Shown here: positions 1 to 10,945 of the stretch, one piece after another
How positions within the stretch are numbered: the stretch's first letter is position 1
How the letters are laid out: each line of letters starts with the position of its first letter
Made by a program: the position numbers and the translations under genes
The notes under the pieces: generated by a model
What the model was told of the DNA's origin: nothing
Databases searched by the model: none
The model's input: only the letters and a program-made list of their open reading frames with translations
NCBI GenBank assembly: GCA_964023275.1
Contig: OZ029927.1
Span: 18,222,039-18,286,038 of the forward strand
Length of the DNA: 64,000 nt
Direction: 5' to 3'
Source: Norana najaformis
Lineage: Eukaryota > Annelida > Clitellata > Crassiclitellata > Hormogastridae

Positions 1-1346
1 AACGCGGACTGAAGACGCTCACCTATAAGATTCCCGATGATGTTCTGTATGGAGTATCGGATGAAATGGAGAAACTGTTTGCGAAAATTGTTTTTGACCA
101 GAGTTCAGACAAAATGGCCTCATCAGGTAAAGTGGCATCCCAGCTTTGTTATCGCGACTGTGCATATATGATGGCGGACGACGATTTTCTGGAGAATGTG
201 AGACGACTCAAGTTTGAACTGGCGATCGTGGAACCCTTCGTCATCGCGCCTTGCACTCTAATCTTACCAAAATACTTCGGACTACCTTTCGTCTCGAATT
301 CTGGACTTTTTGTTCCATGGCATATTCGCATCCCAGCACTACCGTCGTTCGTCAATTTCATGTCTGACTGGACCGGTTTGTCTGATATTACACTCACATC
401 CAGGCTGGGCAACTTATTCACGTATTGCGCTATTGACATAATATTATCCAGTTTTGCGCCAAAAAATACAACTCTTCTGGAACGTTATGCTCCGGAATAC
501 GAATCGTGGAATGATCTTTTACGACAGTCCGAGCTGTTCTTAGCAGGACGCGATCATCAGCTTGGCTTTCCGATTCCAGAAATGCCGAATTATATTTCTG
601 TGGCTGGATTGACAACAGCTAAACCCAAGAAACTTCCAAAAGACTTGGAAGACTTAGCGGAAAAATCAGATGGCATTATTTTGCTGAGTTTCGGATCGGC
701 TGCATATTACTTTCCAAAAGAAGTTGTTGTGAAATTTCTTGAAGCTTTTTCAAAACTGAATCAGACAGTACTTGTGAAGTTCTTCATTCCAGACGACGTC
801 AAAGTCCCACAGAATGTTAAGGTATTCTCGTGGTTGCCACAAAACGACATTCTCGGTCATCCAAAGACGAAGCTCTTTATTACTCACTGTGGAATCAATG
901 GTCAACACGAGGCGCTGTACCATGGTGTACCGATGATAGGATTTCCACTCTTTGCAGAGCAGCATCAAAACTGTCATCGAGCCTACAAGAAGGAATTCGG
1001 TTTGGAGATGAAGATACAGGATTTCACTTCTGATGAACTGTTCGTCAATATCCAAGAAGTTCTGAACAATCCGAAATATCGGTCAACAATCGGAAAAGCA
1101 TCGGAAATATTTCGGGATCAACCAATGACTGCGCGCCAAAGAGCGGCATTCTGGATTGAACATGTGATCAGACACGGAGGAAAACACCTGCGCTCTCCTG
1201 CAATGGACCTTCCTCTCTATCAGTTCCTCATGTTAGATGTGCTATTTGTGGTTGCATTTGGCATTGCTGCTGTTATATTTCTGTTAAGAAGTGTTTTCAG
1301 GTGCCTTTGCAACAGATCAAAACAGCCAAAGCTAAAATCCAGTTGA
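1..1346 (+). CDS. UGT-1: UDP-glycosyltransferase, 5' end outside window (B-type)
   Basis: Membrane-bound UDP-glycosyltransferase expected to transfer a sugar from a UDP-sugar to small lipophilic acceptors in the ER lumen. The reading frame is open from base 3, which corresponds to residue 67 of the 513-residue paralogues, so about 66 N-terminal residues including the signal peptide and His32 lie outside the window. What is visible: Glu at the charge-relay position (VEPF), the SFGS donor loop, the UGT signature (SWLPQND, THCGINGQHEALYHG, FAEQ), one C-terminal transmembrane helix and a KLKSS (KXKXX) tail. It has the B-type markers FAPKNTTLLER and LAGRDHQLGF shared with UGT-6 and UGT-8, and like them is followed by an X spacer. 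The frame shows no stop or indel. The exact sugar donor and acceptor cannot be read from sequence. Confidence 0.93.
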   Translation, partial: RGLKTLTYKIPDDVLYGVSDEMEKLFAKIVFDQSSDKMASSGKVASQLCYRDCAYMMADDDFLENVRRLKFELAIVEPFVIAPCTLILPKYFGLPFVSNSGLFVPWHIRIPALPSFVNFMSDWTGLSDITLTSRLGNLFTYCAIDIILSSFAPKNTTLLERYAPEYESWNDLLRQSELFLAGRDHQLGFPIPEMPNYISVAGLTTAKPKKLPKDLEDLAEKSDGIILLSFGSAAYYFPKEVVVKFLEAFSKLNQTVLVKFFIPDDVKVPQNVKVFSWLPQNDILGHPKTKLFITHCGINGQHEALYHGVPMIGFPLFAEQHQNCHRAYKKEFGLEMKIQDFTSDELFVNIQEVLNNPKYRSTIGKASEIFRDQPMTARQRAAFWIEHVIRHGGKHLRSPAMDLPLYQFLMLDVLFVVAFGIAAVIFLLRSVFRCLCNRSKQPKLKSS

Positions 1347-2573
1347 TTGTCCAGTTCACTTAAACCTATAAGTGAATAGACAATTGACAATGCTATTCCT
1401 CTTATCTATGGAAGTAAATGCCTTCAAGAAATGAACTTAGCACTCTTATGATGGAATAGGTCAAGGTTTAATAATCGCTGAAATATTTTGAACTACAAAA
1501 ATGACAATATATCGCTTTAATTATCGCCATGTATTCGTCAGTAGTATTTGGACAGGTTTTTCTTTTTGGAGACATTAAACTCGAACACGTGTTAAGCGGA
1601 GTATTTAAAAGTAATGACATTAATAATAATGGGAGAATATTATGTATGTTGAGCAATCAGAGGGAGAAATGTTTGGTCTATTTTGGGTATCTCTATTGCA
1701 GCATAATATACAGAGGCAGCGGTTGATGGTCGCTACTAGTCGTTAGATTTTGCTATCCCGGAGTTTTAAAACACATTCAATCTCGTCTGATGTACTGCAA
1801 TCTGAACATTTCTATCTGGTAGGTGGGTATGGGGCATAAGAAATGTTATGTCTTACTGTTAGCCTGTTGTATCTAACATCCACGGTATTCATGCAATGGG
1901 ATTAATTTACCCACAGGCAACAGTTCTATGGGTGTACAGTGCATCAGACGAAATTTAATGATTTCATGAGCTGAGCTGTACAAGAATTCTTATTGCATAA
2001 TATATAGAACAATTCACACAAGAACAATTGAATTTTAACCAGGTCAAGCAGTTCGATTTGCAGACAGCTGTAACTTTTCTTTTACGACGCCAAGATCACT
2101 TAGGTGTGATTTATCGCGATGTAAGAGATGTAAAATAGCTGTGGATAGGGTCAAAATGCAAGACGCATCTTTGATGTTAGACTACACGAAACACACACAT
2201 GCACACACATATATATTATATATATATGAAGAATTCGAACACCACTTCCTGCAATTTCTGCGCATATCCTTTACCCAAAGATAAAACACTCCTCTTCCCA
2301 AATCCTACCCTGATTCTTCCTTTTTTCATTATCTCACTCTCCAGTTCAACTCCAAACACCATATACCATAGCCGGCTGCCTAACTCTTGGATCCCCTGAC
2401 CTGGATCCGAAACATTCCTGTCCATGGATTTTGTGTTGACTGAATGCCTTTGAATAAGGTGGTTCCGGCGACTTAGCTTTCTTTGGGGACTGTGGAAATC
2501 TCAAGCTTATGATCACGATTACAAATTAATATAACAGTTATCTACATAGCATTATCACTAATAAATTGCGCAA

Positions 2574-2865
2574 GGTAACAGTAACAATAAGAAAACAATA
2601 AGAAAAGCCTCGGAATTATAGAGTCCAGCCAATGCATGTATATCACAGAGGCGCATTTCGGTTGGAATACGTGATTAAACATGACGAAAACAGTTGTGTT
2701 TCTCCGCGATGGACATGCCTTTTCACCAGTTTCAAATGTTGGATATTCTTGGATCTTTCTTTGTCGGCACCTCCTTCTGATACTTCAGACCAGACTGGCT
2801 CTTCAGCTGTCGCAACGGCAGATGGCGCTGTTTTTAAAGCAACTTTCAATAGTCAACCTCGCTGA
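2574..2865 (+). pseudogene. Fossil UGT 3' end in X spacer 1
   Basis: Remnant of the C-terminal part of a UGT gene. The start reads T-I-R-K-A-S-E like the paralogues (about 2595-2615), then a 2-base loss shifts frame. The next frame reads VQPMHVYHRGAFRLEYVIKH, matching the conserved (D)QPMHPRQRGAFWVEHVIxHGGKH block, and a second shift brings in MDMP, then QMLDILGS near 2711-2760, matching MDMPLYQFYMLDILG. It resembles UGT-10 and UGT-11 (QPMH, MDMP, LDIL) more than the adjacent recent genes, so it is older than the recent expansion. No promoter or start is left. Copies sit in X2, X3 and after UGT-9. Confidence 0.8.
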
Positions 2866-3419
2866 ACAAGAAATCACTTACGCCAAATTGAATGCACACG
2901 CAGCGATACATTTTGCAAGTTTTCTTCAATACCATCTGCGCTTTAATTTTTCTTGTATTATGTCGCTTTTGCCAATCTGTCACTGCCTCATTCGTGTTAT
3001 TTTAACTTAGATAATGCAGAGCAATGTACTTTCTCATTTATAAGGTAATCTCTCATTTTAAGAACAATCAGTTTAACATTCATCCAGTCAGCAGTGGTAT
3101 GTATCTGTGACAGAAGAAGATAAAATAGCTGGCAAAAACGATTCGTTTCACACCAACGTTGGTCCATAGTTTTTTATATTGGCTTCACATAAAAGATTTA
3201 CATGCCAGTCTGATGACTACAGTTAAGGGATCCTTTAAAATGTAGAAATGATACAAACAGCCAAACAAAGCTTATTATCCGCCAAACTGTAAATCATCCT
3301 CATTTTTCGGTGTCAGATTCAATTTGATTTGCACTCAATGAAAGTGCAGTGGTCGCTGATACATCTAGTATAATTTGGAGATAACAAATTGAATATAAGC
3401 TCACTCAATTGCGGGAACG

Positions 3420-3682
3420 ATATAACTCACTGGCCTGGTAAGCTACATTGGTTGACGTGTACGTCAAGGCGCCTCTGTGAGTGAGGTTGCCGGTTCGCGT
3501 CCCCGTCGTCGTTCTTTCGGAGATTTGAACCTTGGGGTAGCACGATCCGTCCATGGGGACCTTAAATGGGATTTCGCTCATTTAAACGGGCAGCGGTGCT
3601 GACCGATCTCACCCAATTGATTCATTGGAACCTGAGGAGGGTGGAGGCCATACGATCGCTATATAATACCATGCACATTTAC
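3420..3682 (+). mobile_element. tRNA-derived SINE, copy in X1
   Basis: A short interspersed element with a tRNA-like head: A-box-like TGGCCTGGTAAG at 3431-3442 and B-box GGTTCGCGTCC at 3492-3502, the spacing of an internal pol III promoter. The body runs to an ATTTAC-like end near 3682. The same family is present at 41533-41794, 52490-52753, a partial 54747-54815, and reversed at 37231-37410, 48136-48313 and 56373-56636. It is not a functional tRNA gene: no acceptor stem closes around the boxes. Confidence 0.72.
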
Positions 3683-3813
3683 TCCCGTATTCAATATTGA
3701 TGTGGTAACGACTTAATGAAGGTCTTTAGTTGCATTCATTAGTAGACAGCTGTATGTTTCACGAATTCTGAAAGCATCTGCTATTAGATGTTCAGCTAAG
3801 TAGGGTACCTTCC

Positions 3814-4036
3814 AAAGGTCACACGCATTGACAAACAACGCAGAAAGACAAAAACTAGAACTCATTAAGACTTTCGGATGCCAAAGGGTATCAAAGGAGG
3901 CCGAATTGTGACCTTAGGCCTCGTACTGAAAGTACAGTTCAGGATTATCTTTCAAAGGGCTGCGTTTCTCTCATTCTTATTCAGTCTTTCCGACCATTCG
4001 TTGATTGCTTACGTGCCTGACTTTTGAATGTTGCAG
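3814..4036 (+). promoter_or_regulatory. Upstream module of UGT-2, ending in a candidate 3' splice site
   Basis: Conserved block upstream of UGT-2, -3, -4, -5, -7 and -9. It contains AAAGGTCA at 3814-3821 and an oppositely oriented TGACCT at 3909-3914, both nuclear-receptor half-site sequences, then a pyrimidine-rich stretch and CTGAC followed by TTTTGAATGTTGCAG ending at 4036, which looks like a branch point and 3' splice acceptor for a 5'-UTR intron. Function is inferred from conservation and motif shape only; no donor site was identified. Confidence 0.45.
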
Positions 4037-4061
4037 ACACTGCCCGATCGGTGCAGACGCA

Positions 4062-5603
4062 ATGCATTGCGTTGTAAGAGTACTGATTTTACTGGAGACT
4101 TTCCAAGCCGTTTCTGGTGCAAAGATCATCATGACATCGCCACAACTGGGTAGCCACATATTAGAACAAGTCTCACTCGGAGAAGAACTGGCATCAAGAG
4201 GTCATCAGGTTTTTATTGCCCTTGGTTCACGATACCCGAACATAGCCAACATCGAGAAACGCGGACTGAAGACGCTCACCTATAAGATTCCCAATGATGT
4301 TCTGTATGGCGTCTCGGACGAAATGGAAAAACGGACAGCAGAAGTCGTTTTCGACCAGAGTTCAGACAAAATGGCCTTATCAGGTAAAGTGGCATCCCAG
4401 CTTTGTTATCGCGACTGTGCATATATGATGGCGGAAGACGATTTTCTGGAGAATGTGAGACGACTCAAGTTTGACCTGGCGATCGTGGAACCGTTCATTC
4501 TCGGGCCTTGCACTCTTGTCTTACCAAAATACTTCGGACTACCTTTCGTCTCGAATTCCGGAATTTTTGTTCCATGGCATATTCGCATCCCAGCACTACC
4601 GTCGTTCGTCAATTTCATGTCTGCCTGGACTGGTTTGTCTGATATAACACTCACATCCAGACTGGGCAACTTATTCACGTATTGCGCTATCGACATAATA
4701 TTATCCAATATTGCGCCTGAAAATACAACCCTTCTCGAACAATATGCTCCGGAATACGAAACGTGGAATGATCTGTTACGACAGTCAGAGCTGTTCTAAG
4801 CAGATCGCGATCATCATCTTTTCGCTCCGATTCCAGAAATGCCGAATTATATTTCTGTGGCTGGATTGACAACCGCTAAACCCAAGAAACTTCCAAAAGA
4901 CTTGGAAGACTTAGCGGAAAAATCAGATGGCATTATTTTGCTGAGTTTCGGATCGAATGGATATTACTTTCCAAAAGAAGTTGTTGTGAAATTTCTTGAA
5001 GCTTTTTCAAAACTGAATCAGACAGTACTGGTGAAGTTCTTCATTCCAGACGACGTCAAAGTCCCACAGAATGTTAAGGTATTCTCGTGGTTGCCACAAA
5101 ACGACATTCTCGGTCATCCAAAGACAAAGCTCTTTATTACTCACTGTGGAATCAATGGTCAACACGAGGCGTTGTACCATGGTGTACCGATGATAGGATT
5201 TCCACTCTTTGCAGAGCAGCATCAAAACTGTCATCGAGCTCACAAGAAGGAATTCGGTTTGGAGATGAAGATACAGGATTTCACTTCTGATGAACTATTC
5301 GTCAATATCCAAGAAGTTCTCAACAATCCGAAATATCGGTCAACAATCGGAAAAGCATCAGAAGTTTTTCGGGATCAACCAATGACTGCGCGCGAAAGAG
5401 GGGCATTCTGGGTTGAACATGTGATCAGACACGGAGGAAAACACCTGCGCTCTCCTGCAATGGACCTTCCTCTCTATCAGTTCCTCATGTTAGATGTGTT
5501 ATTTGTGATTGCTGCTGGTATTGCTGCTGTTATATTTCTGTTAAGAAGTGTTTTCAGGTTCTTTTGCAACAGATCAAAACATCCAAAGTTAAAATCCAGT
5601 TGA
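4062..5603 (+). pseudogene. UGT-2: UDP-glycosyltransferase with one nonsense codon (A-type)
   Basis: Full-length UGT frame of 513 codons, broken only by a TTA to TAA change at 4797-4799 (Leu246 to stop), where UGT-3 reads TTA. After the stop the same frame runs open to the normal end. The start at 4062 is chosen because it opens the hydrophobic signal peptide and is the conserved ATG in all copies. Upstream of the break it has the signal peptide, SPQLGSH with His32, and VEPF with Glu143; downstream it has SFGS, the UGT signature, the transmembrane anchor and KLKSS tail. A truncated 245-residue product would lack the whole UDP-sugar binding domain and the membrane anchor. A single clean stop means the loss is recent, or an allele, or a sequencing error. 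Confidence 0.9.
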
Positions 5604-5726
5604 TAGCCTAATTGGCTTAAGCCTTTCGCTGACTGGACAATTGACACTCTTCTCTACGGAAATTAATGCCTTCCCGATAAGGACTGGACACACTAATAAC
5701 TGAAGAGGCCCAAGTTTTTTCTGAAG

Positions 5727-5732
5727 AATAAA
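5727..5732 (+). terminator. Candidate polyadenylation signal of UGT-2
   Basis: AATAAA 124 bases after the stop codon, kept at the same relative place after UGT-3 (15138), UGT-4 (24685), UGT-5 (34242) and UGT-7 (43892). Confidence 0.55.
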
Positions 5733-7129
5733 TTACACCACAGCTAAAACATTTTCAACTACAGTAATGACTTTTAATAAATCGCTTTTAATTCTCCTAT
5801 TATAGTCATTATTAATCTTTGGATAGGGTTTCCTTTGCTCAGAAAACGTGCTGAAAAACAGGTAAAATTTTTAAAGTATAATAATGGCAAGATGCGTCTC
5901 CATTTCCATTGAAAGAATATTATGTATGTTGAGCAGGAAAGGATAAGTAAGACTTTCTGATCGCTTTTGTGAACTTCTGTAGCAACATTTAACACAGAGA
6001 CCCCAGTTGATGGTCGCTACAAGTCGTTAGATTATGATATCTAGAATGTTTTAAAACACATTCTGTCTATTCTGATCTACTGTAATCTCAACACTTCCAT
6101 CTGATAGGTGCCAATGGAGCTTATATTAATAATAATATTATTAATAATACAACGCATTTATATGCAGTGTCCTATTTTAAGCCTGTTGTTTCTAACATGT
6201 ACTGCATTCATCCAATGGCATAACTTTAACTATAGGCAACAGTTCTATGGGCTAACTCCAGCAGACGGATAGATGCTAATGCTTCATGAGCTGACCTGAA
6301 CAAGAATTTGTATTACGTAGTATAAAGAACAGTTCATAAAATAACAATAGAAGTTGACCAGGTCAGATAGTCTGATTTGCAGAAGGCTGTCACTTTTCTG
6401 AATTAAAATGCGACGCCACAATCACTTAGGTGTGACTTATCGCTGATGTGACAGATGTAAGTTTTCTCCACTACTAATTACGCGCTAATTTTTCTTGTAA
6501 TGTAACAATTGGCGCTCTACCACGGTTTAATTCCTGGAATTTTAACTTAGATAATGCGAAGTACTTTCTCATTTATTAGGTAATATCTCATGTTAACATC
6601 AATCGGCTTAACATTTAGCATTTGAGCATGAGTGTGTATCTTTTCCAGAAAAAGATAAATTAGCTGGCAATTAAGGCATTCGTTTTATATATATGTCAAA
6701 ACCTTTTTATATTTCCTTCACATATAAGATTAACATGCCGGTCTGATGATAAAAGTTAAAGAATCCTTTTAAATTGTTAATATGCTAAAAACAGCCTGAC
6801 AATGTTTAGAAACAGCCAGACTGTAAAGCTTTTCTATTTTTCAGGGGCACTTTCCCGTTAATTTGCACTCATTGAAAGCGCTGTGTTCGTTACTAATTCT
6901 AAGATACGTAGAAGATAACAAATTGTTTAACAGCTCCCGTAGCCATCTTTAAATGCTTGAAGGGTAAGTTTTATACGATATTTCGGATATTTGGATAAAA
7001 ATTATAACTTAAATTTGTTCGAATCTCGTGTATTAATGTACGTTTACATTTAAAGCCCCTTTTTAATTCTTTGTATAGACAGAGGATATATATATTATAT
7101 ATATATAGTCTATAATTGTGCCATTAAAT

Positions 7130-10100
7130 TTTTTTGATTGACTACCATTGATCCCAAATTCGACATATCATGTTACACATAAAACGTATAGTTTGCCAGG
7201 ATACAAAAGGCAAACCCAGAAGAGCCCAGGGTTCCGCTTAATTAGGGTCGCCTATTAACATCGATAACACAAGATGGCAATCGAAATGTAAACAAAGCAA
7301 TTATCATTATATAACAAAACTAAACAAGTTATGGACAATCCGTACATAAATGAAACTGAAAATAAAACTATGCACAAGTCCATTGCACTGGACAGTCCCA
7401 TAAGAAACTCAAAAAAGAAGAAACTAATAGTTTGTATGGACAATTCAATTGGCAGTCAAACAGACGATAATAGTTTCGCATCTGCCTTTTAAACAATTTC
7501 AAACTTAACGAAATACGAAAGCTCATTGGTAAAGCGTTTCAGACTGAAGGACCAGCACATTTAATATTAAATAGTTGAGTATTGGTGCGAGCAAAACTGG
7601 CATAATAATTACCCTGGGTCCTGGTAAAATATGAGTGATGATCGGTAATGTTGAAGTAGCCATCAAACTTCGGTGGCAATAATTTATGTTGATATTGATA
7701 CATAAAAATAGACATTTGAAACCTAGTAATGGAATTAATTTTTAAAATATATAGATTAACAAAACAATGTTCAATATCCTTCCCTTGAAATTTTTTTGTA
7801 TCAATTCTAAGAACACTGCGCTGCAAAACAGACAAGCATTTATACGCGAGGGATAATTAGAGGTCCATAATAGGTTACAGTAGGACAAGTAAGGATAAAT
7901 CTACGAATAATACAGATTAATTTATATCCGCTTGGGTAGGATATGACGAATACATGACAGTATACCACAGCATTTAGCAATTTTACTTGATACATGAGAC
8001 ATATGCTCTTTCCAACTTAAATGAGAGTCAATATAAACTCCAAGAAATTTACACGAATTCACTTGAATAATGAGTTGGTTATCGGTAAAAATATTAACGG
8101 TCGATTTACAAAGAACCTTCCGATGTGATCTAAATTATATAAAATTAGTCTTATGTAAATTCAATGATAGCCTATTAGCACGAATCCAGTCAGCAACTGA
8201 TACAGGTTCGCTATTGACAGACTCAATCAGAGCATCCAACGATTTATTAGATAAAAAAACATGCGTGTCATCGGCAAACAATATAAAATGAAGTTACTTA
8301 GATGAGTTCGGAAGGTCATTTATATATAACAACAACAAAAGTGGGCCTAGAGTAGAGCCTTGCGGAACTCCATAACGGATGGATCTGATGTTGGACGGGG
8401 CTCTACTACACTAAACTTACTGTTGTCTCTCATGGAGGTAGCTCTTAAACCGACAAAGTGGAAGTCCCCGTGCTCCATAAAATTCAAGCTTCCTTATCAA
8501 GATAGCATGATCTACAGTGTCGAAAGCTTTCTCCAAGTCAAGAAACGTTCCAACAGATAGCTAATTGCTGTCAATGGCCTGAGAAATATTATCGTACAGA
8601 TCTAAAAGCGCCATTGAGGTAGATAGGCCCGTTTGGAAGCTAAACTGGTCATGATATATTACATTCATTTTTGAATGAGTTGTAAAAGCGTTCATGCATC
8701 AATTTTTCAAAATATTTTGGAAAGAAAGAAAGAATTGAAATTGGCCTATAGTTGCTGACATTTTCTTTAGTTCCTGATTTAAAAATAGGTATTACCTTGG
8801 CAATTTTTATACCAATAGGATCTATACCTTTGAAAAATCAGCAATTAATTATTTCAGTCAACGGTGAGGCAATATTATGGATAGTAGGATCAGCAATGCA
8901 GGGATCTATACCATCTGGACCAGCACTATGCGTAATTCTCAGAGAACGGGAATAGTGATGATTTCTTCATCTGAAGTTGGACGTAGTCCAAATGACTGAA
9001 AGGGTGAATTCCTCAAAAAGGATTCAAAATAAGTTTTAGTTTTTGGAATGGCTTGCGTAGCGACTGTCCAACACCAGTGAAGAACTTATAAAGCTTATTT
9101 GAGATAGAATTAGAGGCGGTATACTTCATTACATCTATATTAAGACCATCAAGAGGATTAACCAAATCACCTGACCCAACCAGGGATTGCACAATACTCC
9201 AAGTTTTTAATGCCATTTTTACAAGCAGTGAATTTATCAGCAAAATACTGCTGTTCAGCTTTTATTATAATTTGTTTAAATTTATTTTTATAATGATGAA
9301 TTTAGATTTATTTTCATCAGAAGGATTTTTTAGATATTTAAGATATAGTTTAGATTATTAGTTATCGGTGTCCAGCCAATCCTACCCAATATTGAGTGGA
9401 AATGTTTGATCGACTCATCAGTAATTAGTCGCTTGGTATGCACATTTTAACTGCTTACTATAACAGGGTTTAAGGAGCCCCAAGCAATGATAGGAAGATG
9501 GTAAGATATTTCACTTATAAGAATTGATGAGTCGAATGAAGTTTCATAAACATTGGTGCAAATATTATCAATTAGAGTGGCAGAGGTATCGGTTATTCGC
9601 GTAGGTCGAAGTATTAATGGGGTAAAATGTTAGGAGTAGAAGTTGTCGTAGAAATTTCGAGTATGAACATGATTCTCAGTTTTAAAAAGATCAACATTAA
9701 AATCAACACCAAATAAATACTTTTCCCAGTAAGCGACAGTCCAGATTATAACTGTTCCATTTCCACACTGAAGAGTTCTAAAGGTGACACAGGCGGACGA
9801 TAGACTACACGTATATACAGTCTTTTCCTTTATCTTGTGGTATAGCTATAAATATACACTCATATGTTACATGGTCAAACAACGGTGTTTCTAAATACAA
9901 TATTTTAAATTTAACACCTGTCTTTGTAAGAAATGGTACTCTGCCTTCTTTGTCAGAAGTGCTACATTTGGATAAGAACTGATAACCTGGAATGTTTGTG
10001 GAGGGCTCAGTAACAGAGTCGAGCCATGTTTCGGTTAAGGCCAACACAGTAACCGGAATCTGTGAAAAAGAATCAGAACCTCAGGTATTTTGGGATAGAG

Positions 10101-10640
10101 GCTTCTGCAGCTCAAGTGCATAAATTTAAACGCATCATAGGGTAAAGAAGAAAATTTAGCAGCTAAAGAATCAGCAGTTTGATATGAGCTGTTGCAAAGA
10201 CTGGAGGTAAAATAGTTTTCGTCTGGTTCCAAATCTCTGTTATTTAAGACAGCACGCTTCTGCTGTCCAACAAATGGGTCAAATTTTAGTTTGTCATATT
10301 GTTTAGACAAATACAATGGAGAGTCATCCAACACAGAAATAGCATCAAGAAAAAGAAATTCATCATTGATATGATTGAATGGGAGAATCGATTTAATGCA
10401 CCGCGAGCAGTACCGGGATTCACGTTGAGCCTTAATTAAACTTATCTGGGTCCAAATCAGTACATCTTAAATGAACAACATTGCTGCAGATCGCGCAGAT
10501 TGCATATTCGTGGATAGAGTTTATGTCACTGCTACATACAGAACATGATTGTGTAACTAAGAATTCAATCGCTAGTGATAATTGGCGTCTGGTGAGGTTT
10601 ACACTTGTAAATATGCTAGTTAGCATAGGTCATACCCAGT
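7130..10640 (-). mobile_element. Degenerate CR1-like non-LTR retrotransposon, Z copy 1
   Basis: Read on the - strand from about 10626 down to 7539, then 3' UTR. In order: a PHD-like zinc finger (CSVCS, CAICSNVVHLRC, then RYCSxC), an apurinic-type endonuclease domain (HLSCRSL, ALTETWLDS, PTRITDTSATLIDNI, SEISYHLPI), a linker, a reverse transcriptase region with FADD near 8270-8285, and the usual C-terminal tail (NLLWTSNYPSR-like, HSYFTRTQGN). Frames are interrupted by many shifts and stops, and about 160 bases of the linker (present in copies 2 and 3) are missing near 9358. The endonuclease acidic-His motif reads SYH instead of SDH. The element cannot be active. Family placement in the CR1/Daphne/Crack group is from motif recall, not from a search. 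Confidence 0.85.
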
Positions 10641-10945
10641 TGCAAGAAATGAAAAAGTAATTTGAAAAAAATAGCAGCATGATCAGTCACTCGTTACAAT
10701 CGGATGTAGTAAGATGCATATACGCAAGCATCTGACACACACACTCATACACAAGTGCATATATACAGCACAATTTCAATACATGCACGATGTTCAATCG
10801 ATCTGTTAAAATGCAGCACATGGATCGTAATCGTAATCTCGAAATTTCTATAGCGCCCAACGAAAACCAATTAAGTCACGGGGACCTGCTTATTCACAGG
10901 CGCTCAGTCAAAACAACATCGATAACCAAAAGGCTTAATCCTCAG

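Larger units (their letters stand above)
1347..4061. other. X spacer 1 between UGT-1 and UGT-2
   Basis: About 2.7 kb without an intact gene. It is nearly the same sequence as 39471-42174 and 50336-53130. In order it holds the UGT-1 3' flank, an AT-rich simple repeat near 2205-2228, a fossil UGT 3' end (2574-2865), a tRNA-derived SINE (3420-3682) and the upstream module of UGT-2. A 65-codon open frame at 1529-1726 recurs in all X spacers, but its homologous sequence in Y and Z spacers is not open, so it is not annotated as a gene. Confidence 0.8.

Noticed and set aside
149..439. Open frames of 96-101 codons on the - strand inside every UGT, similar in all copies
   Set aside because: They are mirror frames of the conserved UGT coding strand; their similarity follows from the UGT sequence and they show no domain, start context or independent conservation.
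830..1033. 67-codon + strand frame inside each UGT signature region
   Set aside because: Shifted-frame shadow of the UGT signature; present only because the underlying sequence is conserved.
1529..1726. 65-codon open frame repeated in X1, X2 and X3
   Set aside because: Homologous sequence in Y and Z flanks is not open, and the differences among X copies do not favour silent sites as far as I can see by eye.
3431..3502. Possible tRNA gene from the A-box and B-box
   Set aside because: No cloverleaf closes around the boxes and the body continues as a repeated element, so it is a SINE head.
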